A stretch of DNA of 22,370 nucleotides from Thermoplasmata archaeon UBA184. GTDB taxonomy: Archaea > Thermoplasmatota > Thermoplasmata > Lutacidiplasmatales > UBA184. The stretch spans positions 1 through 22,370 of the forward strand of contig DAEB01000027.1 of NCBI GenBank assembly GCA_002495185.1. Reading direction: 5' to 3'. The notes beneath the pieces were generated by a model. The model made no database searches, was not told where the DNA came from, and saw nothing but the letters and a program-made list of their open reading frames with translations. Shown here one piece after another: positions 8,419-15,157 of this stretch. Both the position numbers and the translations under genes were made by a program. Every line of letters begins with the position of its first letter. The stretch's first letter is position 1.

Positions 8419-8964
8419 CTAGTCCACCCAGTCCATGAGGTGCTCGGTCACCGTGGGGTCGCGGAGCCAGTCGATGTGGCCCCACCGAGGAAGTCTTGGA
8501 CCTCCGGCCCAGCGGTCGACCTCCCGAGCGACGGAGTCGGGGGACCGGTCGCTCGTGTCGACCTCGAAGACGGTCCTGCGGCGCGCAAGCGCCTCCCACG
8601 TGATCACTCCGATCGTCTCCGCGAGAACGTTTTCCTTGCGATCTCGCGAAGCGCCCGTGCGCGCCGAGCGAAGCCGACGATCGATCTCCTCCGGTCGACA
8701 CCGGAGCACGACGACGTCCTGGATCGGGAGAAGGTGAGCGAGATGGCCCACGACCACCTCCGCCCGGAACCGGGACGGATTCCGCCGAAGCGACCGGACC
8801 AGCCGGTCGAGGTCGACCGTCACTCCCGCCGAGGTGGGCCGAGCGCAGCGAAGCCGGCGCGCGAGCTCGCCCACCTCGACCACCTCGTGTTTCTCGGAGA
8901 GCGACCGCGCCACCGTCGACTTGCCCGTCCCGGGCGTCCCCGTAAGCGCGATCCTCCGAGTCAC
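8419..8964 (-). CDS. AK6/Fap7-like adenylate kinase-family NTPase
   Basis: A 181-residue P-loop kinase of the Fap7/hCINAP (AK6) group. Eukaryotic and archaeal members act in small-ribosomal-subunit maturation and have adenylate kinase/ATPase activity. Walker A is GTPGTGKS (9-16), followed by VEVGELARRL, then VVVGHLAHLLP, VVVLRCRPEEIDRRL and a KENVLAE block, all in family order. The N-terminus starts directly with the beta strand leading into the P-loop, supporting the GTG at 8962-8964. A TATA-like TGATTAG (8988-8994) is centred 27 bp upstream, so the transcript should be leaderless. It is the first gene of a two-gene operon with the phosphatidyltransferase. Function as a general nucleotide kinase instead cannot be excluded. 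Confidence 0.9.
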   Translation of the reverse strand: MTRRIALTGTPGTGKSTVARSLSEKHEVVEVGELARRLRCARPTSAGVTVDLDRLVRSLRRNPSRFRAEVVVGHLAHLLPIQDVVVLRCRPEEIDRRLRSARTGASRDRKENVLAETIGVITWEALARRRTVFEVDTSDRSPDSVAREVDRWAGGPRLPRWGHIDWLRDPTVTEHLMDWVD

Positions 8965-8987
8965 GCGAAGACCCGACGCCGACGGCC

Positions 8988-8994
8988 CTAATCA
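8988..8994 (-). promoter_or_regulatory. TATA-like box for the AK6/phosphatidyltransferase operon
   Basis: TGATTAG on the minus strand, centred at 8991, 27 bp before the GTG. This spacing predicts transcription starting at or next to the start codon. Confidence 0.5.
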
Positions 8995-9084
8995 GTGTCG
9001 TCGGAGTCGCGACGCTGACACGTCGCTGGCGCGAGAGCCCCGCGCTCGCGACGGGGACCGTCCACCGGCGAGAACCACCGGTTA

Positions 9085-9099
9085 TACCGATAGGCGGTA
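9085..9099. repeat. Short inverted repeat TACCG-N5-CGGTA
   Basis: Perfect 5-bp arms (9085-9089 and 9095-9099) separated by ATAGG, about 21 bp upstream of the TATA-like box of the zinc-finger surface protein gene. Position and symmetry suit a binding site for a dimeric regulator. Such a short repeat can also arise by chance. Confidence 0.35.
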
Positions 9100-9117
9100 A
9101 GATGAGAACGACGCGAA

Positions 9118-9127
9118 GGTTAAGTAG
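9118..9127 (+). promoter_or_regulatory. TATA-like box for the zinc-finger surface protein gene
   Basis: GGTTAAGTAG, core TTAAGTA at 9120-9126, is centred 26 bp upstream of the ATG at 9149. This is the canonical archaeal spacing for a leaderless transcript. Confidence 0.6.
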
Positions 9128-9148
9128 CCGGAAGCATCCCGTAGGCTC

Positions 9149-10276
9149 ATGCGACACGCCGGGAAGCGCACGGTGGGAACTGTAGCCATTGGCCTGCTGA
9201 TTGCGATGTTGATTGCGGCCGTTTTCGGAGCTGCGATTCTCGCCAGCCCCCATGCGGGGGCACGGACCAGCGCAGCGGCGAGCCACTCGACGAATCTCGG
9301 GGCCGCGGTTCACCCGACGCCCGGGGCTGCCACCGCGTCCGTGACCATGGTGACCAAGCCCGGGGCCTACACGGTCCTTCCGTTCAACCTCGAGCTGCAG
9401 ATCACCATTACGGGTTCGTCCATTACGACGAACACGTCGCTCTGGGTGACGGTGACCGACAACACCACAGGAGCCTACTGTACCACGGGCAGTCTCAACC
9501 AGACCCTGAAGGGCGGATTCTCGTTCTACAACCTGTCGCTCAACCCGGTGTCGATGGGCGGTGCGGCGTTCACGAACTGTCCGTTCATTGAGTCGGACCC
9601 CGTGATCCTCAACGCGACCGTCTATACGGACAACAACATCACGGGGACTCCCTCGAAGGCGAAGGACTCCGCGACCGCGATCACGTCCCTCGTCTACAAC
9701 GCGCTGAACGTGAACCTCCTGACCCCCACGGTCGCTGTGGGCGCCGGGAACATCACCTTGATTGCAATCTACCAGGCGCAGTACGTGCAGAGCGTTCGGA
9801 TGTTGATCTTCAACTCGGCCGGCACGAACGTGTACAACGGCAGCCTGCAGTGGACGAGTCCCACCTCGCCCGCTCTCGGTGCCTGGTTCGAAGCAACGCC
9901 CGGGGTCTATCCGTTCAAGCTGACGATCTCGACACCGTACGGCTCGTTCACGAGGGCCGATAACATCACCGTCCTCGCCCCCGGCGGTGGAACGGTCTAC
10001 TCGAACACTTCGACCTGGCAGAATGCCTCGATCTTCCCCGGCCTCTCGGGAGCCGCCTCGGGAACCATCCTCCTGGTGGTCGGCCTGATCGTGGGGATGA
10101 TCGTGGCGCTCGTGGTCGGGCGTTCCTTGATGCGACCCGCCCCTGTCCCACCGGCCCAGCAGTGGCAACCCGGCCAGACGGCGCCCGCCAACACGTGCAG
10201 CGTCTGCGGGAAGTCGTTCGCGACTCCGGAGGAGCTCAAGGAGCACGCGAAGTCGGAGCACGGGATCACCTCATAG
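9149..10276 (+). CDS. Single-pass surface protein with cytoplasmic C2H2 zinc finger
   Basis: I do not recognise a named family. The 375-residue protein has an N-terminal signal or anchor helix (about 8-32), a beta-rich ectodomain of about 260 residues with many N-x-S/T sequons and a few Cys, a strong transmembrane helix (about 305-324), a Pro/Gln-rich linker (about 329-348), and a C-terminal C2H2 finger: Cys350, Cys353, His366, His371, spacing C-x2-C-x12-H-x4-H, in CSVCGKSFATPEELKEH. By the positive RSLMR after the helix, the finger should be cytoplasmic. If the N-terminal helix is cleaved the protein is type I; if not, it spans twice. The gene has its own promoter and a pyrimidine-rich terminator. 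Its base composition and codon choice look less GC-extreme than its neighbours, which may reflect strong expression. A role in sensing, or in anchoring a partner or nucleic acid at the membrane, is inference only. Confidence 0.85.
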   Translation: MRHAGKRTVGTVAIGLLIAMLIAAVFGAAILASPHAGARTSAAASHSTNLGAAVHPTPGAATASVTMVTKPGAYTVLPFNLELQITITGSSITTNTSLWVTVTDNTTGAYCTTGSLNQTLKGGFSFYNLSLNPVSMGGAAFTNCPFIESDPVILNATVYTDNNITGTPSKAKDSATAITSLVYNALNVNLLTPTVAVGAGNITLIAIYQAQYVQSVRMLIFNSAGTNVYNGSLQWTSPTSPALGAWFEATPGVYPFKLTISTPYGSFTRADNITVLAPGGGTVYSNTSTWQNASIFPGLSGAASGTILLVVGLIVGMIVALVVGRSLMRPAPVPPAQQWQPGQTAPANTCSVCGKSFATPEELKEHAKSEHGITS

Positions 10277-10302
10277 GACGAGGCTGACCTCTCGGGCCCA
10301 AC

Positions 10303-10326
10303 CCTTTCTTCCTTTCCTTTTCTTGC
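10303..10326 (+). terminator. Pyrimidine-rich (T-tract) terminator after the surface protein gene
   Basis: An uninterrupted C/T tract, starting CCCTTTCTT and including CCTTTTCTT, begins about 27 bp after the stop. A short GAGG-CTGA-CCTC hairpin lies just before it. T-rich tracts end transcription in archaea. A nearly identical tract follows the binding-protein gene at 19142-19162. Confidence 0.6.
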
Positions 10327-10400
10327 CTTCGTCCTTCCGGGCCGAGTGACACCTGGGCTGGTACGGCGGGTCGCTGGCCCGGCACGACAGAAAGGGCCGA

Positions 10401-11624
10401 CTATGCGAACCGGAGCGCGGGGAACTCGCGGCGCCACCAGAGGACTTCGGGGGCGACCCGCTCGCCTTGCAGCCCGCCGCGGACCAGGAGGTCCGCCATC
10501 CGGTCCATCTGGTCGGGAGTGAGCCCCAGTCGGGTGATCTCCCCCGTGCCAACACGGCCGACAAGATCGAGGAGCAGGCGCTGCGCTTCGAGACGACGCG
10601 CGAGCGCTCCGGACCCCAGCCCATGGCGGCGTCGAAGCTCGAGGCGGTCGAGCAGGAGCTGGTGCGACTCCGTGAACCCCTCGGCTTCGGCGACGAGGGG
10701 AACCCCGCGGCCCGAGAGCGCGCGGCCGAGCGCCTGAGAATTCGCGACCACGGTGGACGCGTACTCCCGTCCGACCCTCTCGAACTCGAGGAGGGTCTGT
10801 GCGAGCCCCGCGATCCGGTTCCAGTGCGCGTTATCGAAGATCCGCCAGGTGAGCGCCCCATCGACCTGCTCGAAGAGGTCTTGGCGGTCGGTCGCGAGGA
10901 GCCCGCCCTGGGGCCCGAAGAACGATTTGTGCGTACTTCCATAGAGCACGTCCGCCCCCTCCCGAAGCGGGTCCTGGAACGCCCCGCCCGCGACCAGCCC
11001 GAGCACGTGGGAAGCGTCGTAGAAGACCAGGGCGTCCCGCGCGTGCGCTTCTTCGGCGATCTCGCGGAGGGGATAGGGGAAGAGGAAGAAGCTCTGGCCG
11101 AGGATCACGGCGTTCGGGCGCTCCCGTCGGATCGCCTCCCGCGCTTCCTCGGCGCGCACGCGATGGCCCGGACCCGTCGCCGGAAGGGGCCGGAGGGTGT
11201 AGCCGAAGACGGCCGGGATGAAGCCGGGTGCGTAGCCGTCGTACCCGCCCTCGTCCGGAGAGATCGCGAGGACCCGAGATTTCGGCGGGAGCAGCGGGAC
11301 CAAGGCCGAGAGCGCGGCGATGTGCCCCGAGAGCGGACGGGTGGTGGCGTAGCGCGCGCGGAAGACCCGGGCCGCGGCCGCGTTCGCGAGCCGCTCGATC
11401 TCGTCGGTGTACCGAGTCCCGGAGTAGCTGTTGTCGAGCATCTCCCCGTCGAACTCGCTGGCCATGGGGAGGGTGTAGCGGCCCGCGAGGTCGCTCGCGA
11501 GGTACTTTCGGGCCGTCGGCGAAACCGCGTTCTCGCTCGGAAGAAGGTTGAAGACGCCTCGGCCGCGCCAGCGGTCGTGCGCCCGGACGAGCGCGGCGAG
11601 GCGCCGCTCCTCGTCAGTGGGCAT
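10401..11624 (-). CDS. Divergent serine hydroxymethyltransferase-like PLP enzyme
   Basis: A 407-residue fold-type I PLP enzyme of the SHMT (GlyA) family, which interconverts serine and glycine with a tetrahydropterin one-carbon carrier. Visible family signs are NLLPSENAVSP (26-36, compare NLIASEN), SGTRYTDEIE (68-77), SGHIAALSA, the cofactor Asp203 in YDASHVLGL, and STHKSFFGPQGG with the PLP Lys233. It departs from bacterial and classical archaeal SHMT in most other positions: the usual YPGxRYYGG block is replaced and the C-terminal part is reduced. An activity on another amino acid or carrier is possible. The ATG at 11622-11624 overlaps the end of csl4 by 11 bp, suggesting translational coupling. 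A longer in-frame start would add 32 residues lying entirely within csl4. It ends the operon; a short CCCTTTCT pyrimidine patch follows the stop. Confidence 0.85.
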   Translation of the reverse strand: MPTDEERRLAALVRAHDRWRGRGVFNLLPSENAVSPTARKYLASDLAGRYTLPMASEFDGEMLDNSYSGTRYTDEIERLANAAAARVFRARYATTRPLSGHIAALSALVPLLPPKSRVLAISPDEGGYDGYAPGFIPAVFGYTLRPLPATGPGHRVRAEEAREAIRRERPNAVILGQSFFLFPYPLREIAEEAHARDALVFYDASHVLGLVAGGAFQDPLREGADVLYGSTHKSFFGPQGGLLATDRQDLFEQVDGALTWRIFDNAHWNRIAGLAQTLLEFERVGREYASTVVANSQALGRALSGRGVPLVAEAEGFTESHQLLLDRLELRRRHGLGSGALARRLEAQRLLLDLVGRVGTGEITRLGLTPDQMDRMADLLVRGGLQGERVAPEVLWWRREFPALRFA

Positions 11625-12210
11625 TCGCGGGGTCCGACCCGGGCATCGGGAACGCCGGGCCGTGTGCGAGCTTGCGCTGCTCGCGGTGTCCGCAGCGGGG
11701 GCACTCGAGGCCCTTGGCACGACGCGCGAGGAGGTTGTGGCAAACCTGGCATCGCGCCGAGACCACCCCGAGCGAAGACGGGGCCGTGGTCAGCTTGACC
11801 GACGGGTGCGACTGGAGGACCTTGGCGAGGAGGATGTCGCCGACCGCGAACTCGTTCGCGAGCGACTCCGTGTACCCCTCTTTCGCCTTCGAGACGTGGA
11901 CCGTGCCCTCGGGTGCTCCGGGGACCGGGCGTCGGCTCGCGGACGTGGTGAGAATCGTGCAGACCGCCATCGCCGTCTTGAGCTCATCGACGCGGGCGTA
12001 GACGATGTCCCCCTCCTCGATCTCGGGGACCGCGTTGCGGGGCTCGACCCGGACGGTACGGTCCCGCGGGTCCACGTGAGAGGTCCCGAGGACCGACGCG
12101 TAGATCCGCCCCCGGTTCTCGTACGTGCCTCGGCCGGGAAGGAACTCTTCCGCGGTGCCGAGATAGTCGCCCGGGAGGACTAGCTTCGACTCATCGTTCG
12201 GTGCGCTCAT
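11614..12210 (-). CDS. csl4: Exosome cap subunit Csl4
   Basis: Csl4 forms the RNA-binding cap of the archaeal exosome, the 3'-5' RNA-degrading and tailing complex built on the Rrp41/Rrp42 ring. The 198-residue protein has the N-terminal PGDYLGTAEEFLPGRGTY block (13-30), a central S1-type RNA-binding domain (about 65-140), and a C-terminal zinc ribbon with Cys154, Cys157, Cys170 and Cys173. Length and domain order match the archaeal family. I chose the ATG at 12208-12210, which starts 11 residues before the conserved block; a further 19 codons upstream are open but lie in the methyltransferase gene. It overlaps the methyltransferase by 20 bp and the SHMT-like gene by 11 bp. Secure identification. 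Confidence 0.95.
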   Translation of the reverse strand: MSAPNDESKLVLPGDYLGTAEEFLPGRGTYENRGRIYASVLGTSHVDPRDRTVRVEPRNAVPEIEEGDIVYARVDELKTAMAVCTILTTSASRRPVPGAPEGTVHVSKAKEGYTESLANEFAVGDILLAKVLQSHPSVKLTTAPSSLGVVSARCQVCHNLLARRAKGLECPRCGHREQRKLAHGPAFPMPGSDPANAH

Positions 12211-12218
12211 CGTTCGGT
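12190..12218. repeat. 13-bp direct repeat at the methyltransferase/csl4 overlap
   Basis: CTCATCGTTCGGT occurs twice (12190-12202 and 12206-12218), 16 bp apart. On the coding strand one copy carries the csl4 ATG and the other carries the methyltransferase TGA. It may be a local duplication that created the overlap. Confidence 0.7.
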
Positions 12219-12817
12219 CCTGTTTCGAGTACCCAGCGATCGACGGCGAGGCGGACGCGCTCCGCACGGTGGTGCGCGAACGTCCGCGGAAGGTCCCAGG
12301 GGACCGACCCGACCTCGATAACTCGGGCGCCGCGCTCGAGCGCGAATCGCGCTATAAAGGTTCGGGATGCGGAGAGCGCGAAGGCCCCGACGGCGCGGCG
12401 GCCCAAGACCAGCGCGCGATCCCAGAAGGGACGGTCGGCGTGCCGGCGTTGCGCGCCGAACGGTGGGTTCATCAACACGATGTCCGAGGGGCGGTCCCAC
12501 CGGGCGACGTCCGACGCGTGGAACTCCACGTGGACCCCCGCGGAGCGAGCCGCCGCGCGCGCCGCGGGAAGGAGCGAATCGTCGACCTCCACCCCGACCA
12601 CCGGCGATGCCCCCCCGAGGGCCGCGGCGACCGCGATGCGTCCCGTACCGCACCCGAGGTCGAGGACGGAGCGGCCGGAGAGGCCGACCAGGTGGTCGAC
12701 GGCCATGACGAGGTCCACGGCGGCTTCCGCCGGAGTCGCGACCTGCTCGAGCGAAGCGTCCGGGTCCGGGGGCAAGGGCACGGCCTGAACTCGGCGAAGG
12801 ATCTCGCTCCGGCGCAC
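12191..12817 (-). CDS. METTL5-like N6-adenine rRNA methyltransferase
   Basis: A 208-residue Rossmann-fold SAM-dependent methyltransferase. It shows LEQVATP (23-29, the LEQYxTP-type motif of this group), the SAM loop DLGCGTGR (53-60), an acidic strand end at EVDD, and the N6-adenine catalytic motif NPPFGAQRRHADRPFW (117-132). That extended motif is characteristic of the METTL5 group, which in eukaryotes makes m6A in small-subunit rRNA with TRMT112; archaeal homologues are probably rRNA enzymes too. The GTG at 12815-12817 is supported by a TATA-like GCGTATTC centred 27 bp upstream. It heads an overlapping operon with csl4 and the SHMT-like gene. Substrate assignment is inferred from family. Confidence 0.88.
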   Translation of the reverse strand: MRRSEILRRVQAVPLPPDPDASLEQVATPAEAAVDLVMAVDHLVGLSGRSVLDLGCGTGRIAVAAALGGASPVVGVEVDDSLLPAARAAARSAGVHVEFHASDVARWDRPSDIVLMNPPFGAQRRHADRPFWDRALVLGRRAVGAFALSASRTFIARFALERGARVIEVGSVPWDLPRTFAHHRAERVRLAVDRWVLETGPNDERTER

Positions 12818-12840
12818 GCGCCGGGACGCACGCCGAAGGA

Positions 12841-12848
12841 GAATACGC
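12841..12848 (-). promoter_or_regulatory. TATA-like box for the methyltransferase/csl4/SHMT operon
   Basis: GCGTATTC on the minus strand, centred 27 bp before the GTG start, in the 51-bp gap between this operon and the tRNA gene. It predicts a leaderless operon mRNA. Confidence 0.5.
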
Positions 12849-12868
12849 TAGCCCGCGGCTCGGGGAAG

Positions 12869-12973
12869 TGCGGGGAGCCGGATTTGAACCGGCGAACGCC
12901 TGCGCGGCGGGATCTCTTCGGCGGTGACCGCCGTTTAAGTCCCGCGCCGTTGACCGGGCTTGGCTATCCCCGC
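12869..12973 (-). tRNA. tRNA-Leu(UAA) with a 20-nt intron
   Basis: The minus strand folds as a class II tRNA: acceptor arms GCGGGGA (12967-12973) and TCCCCGC (12870-12876) pair fully, with discriminator A at 12869. The T arm is GCCGG-TTCAAAT-CCGGC. The anticodon stem CGGGA/TCCCG encloses CTTAAA and A, giving anticodon TAA (12935-12937). A 20-nt intron (12914-12933) sits between positions 37 and 38, the standard archaeal site, and contains a CGGCGG...CCGCCG hairpin suited to a bulge-helix-bulge cut by the splicing endonuclease. A long variable arm and A73 agree with Leu. CCA is not encoded. The 5' end lies 4 nt after the PRC-barrel stop codon. Confidence 0.93.
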
Positions 12974-12977
12974 GTCC

Positions 12978-13277
12978 CTACCGGGCAGCGGGCGCGACCG
13001 CGGTCTCTTCCTTGGCCGCTCGGGTTCCGGCCCTCTTGACGGAGACCCGTCGGGGGAAGTACTTCAGGAGGACCACGTCGTTCACCGCGGAGACCCACCG
13101 ATACGGGACGTTGGTGGGCCGGGAGTCCTCGACTAACATCGGGCTCGTCTCGTCGACGTAGAGGCCGTCGATCTTGGCCGCCTCGACGTCCACGACCACG
13201 TTGTCGACCTCTCCGAGCAAGCGTCCTTCCGGCGTGTAGACCTGTCGCCCCAGCAGTTCCGTCATCTCGACCAGCAT
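12978..13277 (-). CDS. PRC-barrel domain protein
   Basis: A 99-residue soluble protein with one PRC-barrel: MTELLGRQVYTPEGRLLG, then VDNVVVDVEAAKIDGLYV and a VPYRWVSAVNDVVLL strand pair, in the order seen in the family. A short basic, Ala-rich tail follows. Small archaeal PRC-barrel proteins include the CdpB cell-division proteins that act with SepF and FtsZ, while other members bind RNA or the photosynthetic reaction centre; the sequence alone does not decide. The ATG at 13275-13277 is used; a second Met at residue 5 is an alternative start. A TATA-like box precedes it by about 40 bp. The tRNA-Leu follows after only 4 nt and may be cotranscribed. Confidence 0.85.
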   Translation of the reverse strand: MLVEMTELLGRQVYTPEGRLLGEVDNVVVDVEAAKIDGLYVDETSPMLVEDSRPTNVPYRWVSAVNDVVLLKYFPRRVSVKRAGTRAAKEETAVAPAAR

Positions 13278-13311
13278 GGCCAGTAACCGTCGGCGAGCGA
13301 CGGGAGGCGAC

Positions 13312-13322
13312 CTTCTTATGCC
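13312..13322 (-). promoter_or_regulatory. TATA-like box for the PRC-barrel gene and probably tRNA-Leu
   Basis: GGCATAAGAAG on the minus strand, centred near 13317, predicts a start near 13291 and a leader of about 14 nt. No A/T-rich patch lies at promoter distance before the tRNA itself, so this may serve both. Confidence 0.5.
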
Positions 13323-13369
13323 TTTGGGCCGAGGAGAACCCGCCGGGCGCCCCCGAGGTCGAAGCCGTT

Positions 13370-15157
13370 TCAGTTCCCGTTCGGGGAAGACGGGGCGGTC
13401 TCTTGGCGGACCTGTGACTTGTACATCTTGAGCAGCTCCGCCGAGGTGGTGGCCTCGGTCGGGCTCTTATCGTCCCGGAACCGCCCCGTGAATCGGGGGA
13501 ACCTCAGCGCAAGGCCGGCCCCTTCGCGGATCGCCCCGAGGCACGCTCGGTGGATCGGGCTAAGCGTGAGCTCCGCCCCCCGCACCTCGAGGACGAGCTG
13601 GGGGCGGAACCACCGGTCCGGCGTGAGCTCGGTCTCCACCTCCTTCGGTCGGTCGTCCGTCTCCCACTTCGCGAGCCGCTTCGGCATCTCCGCGAGCTGC
13701 TCGTCGTCGAACCCCGAGCCGACCTTGCAGAAGCTCTCGAACCGGTCCTTCTTGAGGTCGTAGACGGCGAGCAAGAACGCGCCGTACCGACCCGCCCGGC
13801 GACCCCGTCCGAGGAACGCGCCGACGACCACGCCGTCGATCGAATCGGAGAGACCTGCCGTGTACTCCCGCTTGTACTTGATCCACCAGAACCCGCGGGC
13901 GCCGGCCCGGTAGGCGCTTCCCGGAGCGAGCGACTTCGCCATCACGCCTTCCCCGCCCGCCGCGATCGCCTCGTCGAAGAATCGCTGCGCCTCCCGTTCG
14001 TCGGAGACGACCTTCTGAACGGCGAGCCGGACGTGTTCGGTCGGGGTCAGCGCTTCCTCAAGGAGCGCTCGGCGCTCCGGGAACGACTTCTCGTAGACCG
14101 GTTTCCCCGCGAGGAGGAGGACATCGAATGCGAAGAGGCAGACCGGTACCTCGGCCTGGACTCGGGCCAGGTCGTGCTTCCGGCCCCGGCGGCGGGAGAC
14201 CTGCTGGAACGGCTGAATCTCGTCGGTGTCGGGGTCGACGGGAACGCACTCTCCCTCGATGATCGCGGGGGTGGCTCGAACCGCTCGAGGAAGCTCTTCG
14301 ATGAGCTCCGGGAACTGGGCGCTCGTCTCCTCGAGACGGCGCGAGAAAAGTCGCACTGGACCGGAACGGGGAATGTGCGCTTGGACCCGAAGGCCATCGT
14401 ACTTGTACTCGAGCGCGGCCCGGCCTCCCATCCGCTTCAGCACCTCCCCGAGAGTGGGCTCGCGTTCCGCGAGCATCGGACGGATCGGCCGTCCCACTTC
14501 GAGCGTGATCTCGGAGAGGTGGTCCACGCCCTTTTCCGCCAGAACGTTCGCGACCAACCCGAGGTCGCTCGAGAGGTTGAAGGCGGCTTCGATCTTCGCG
14601 CGCGTCGCTTTCGAGCCGTCCCCGAACGCCTCGGCGAGGGCGTCCAGGATCGTCATCTCGCGGACGCCGACCCGCAAGGTCCCGAGCACGAACCGGACGA
14701 TGAACTTCCCCTCGACCGGCGTGGCCCGAACGAGGAGCTCCGAGAGGATGTTCACCTTCGTGTCCTGGGACCCCGGTCCGGATGCCTGCGCGATCCGGGT
14801 GAACTCGGAGTACACGTCGGCGACGCGGAGCGGGGGGCCCTCCTCGAGGCGGCGAACCTCGGAAAGCATCTCTCCGGTCGTGGTTCCGAGGTCGCCCGAC
14901 TGCTTCGCCCGCCGAGCGACCACGCTCCCCTCGGTGTGGGTCGCGGTCGCGACCGCACGACGCGCGAGAGAGTCCGCGACCCCGAGCTCGACCCCCTCGT
15001 ACTCGGGCCGCAGCATCCCTTGCGCGAGATAGAGGACCCGTTCGAGTTCGGGAGGACGGAGCGGTCGGATCAGCTCGACCAAGATCGCGCGCATCTCGAG
15101 GCGCTTCGAGGTCGCCTCGAGCCGGTCAAACGCTTCCGCGAACCTACGGAACTCCAT
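13370..15157 (-). CDS. lig: ATP-dependent DNA ligase
   Basis: The replicative and repair DNA ligase of archaea: it seals nicks through enzyme-AMP and DNA-AMP intermediates. The 595-residue length is typical. Order: N-terminal DNA-binding domain (about 1-215), adenylation domain with motif I EYKYDGLR (active Lys252), FSRRLEE (motif Ia/III region), EGECV, LFAFDVLLL, motif IV GGEGVMAK (401-408) and motif V WIKYKREY (Lys427, Lys429), then the OB-fold domain ending in RFPRFTGRFRDDKSPTEATT. The start ATG (15155-15157) overlaps the rpe stop by 14 bp, so rpe and lig are probably one transcription unit. The last residues form a short Ser/Pro/Asn tail rather than an obvious PCNA-binding motif. Secure identification. 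Confidence 0.97.
   Translation of the reverse strand: MEFRRFAEAFDRLEATSKRLEMRAILVELIRPLRPPELERVLYLAQGMLRPEYEGVELGVADSLARRAVATATHTEGSVVARRAKQSGDLGTTTGEMLSEVRRLEEGPPLRVADVYSEFTRIAQASGPGSQDTKVNILSELLVRATPVEGKFIVRFVLGTLRVGVREMTILDALAEAFGDGSKATRAKIEAAFNLSSDLGLVANVLAEKGVDHLSEITLEVGRPIRPMLAEREPTLGEVLKRMGGRAALEYKYDGLRVQAHIPRSGPVRLFSRRLEETSAQFPELIEELPRAVRATPAIIEGECVPVDPDTDEIQPFQQVSRRRGRKHDLARVQAEVPVCLFAFDVLLLAGKPVYEKSFPERRALLEEALTPTEHVRLAVQKVVSDEREAQRFFDEAIAAGGEGVMAKSLAPGSAYRAGARGFWWIKYKREYTAGLSDSIDGVVVGAFLGRGRRAGRYGAFLLAVYDLKKDRFESFCKVGSGFDDEQLAEMPKRLAKWETDDRPKEVETELTPDRWFRPQLVLEVRGAELTLSPIHRACLGAIREGAGLALRFPRFTGRFRDDKSPTEATTSAELLKMYKSQVRQETAPSSPNGN

Noticed and set aside
8321..10261. Minus-strand 646-residue open frame across the AK6 and surface-protein genes
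   Set aside because: It crosses two well-supported genes and a promoter region and gives a low-complexity product.
10467..11798. Plus-strand 443-residue open frame opposite the SHMT-like gene
   Set aside because: No domain is visible, and the minus strand carries the PLP-enzyme motifs in order.
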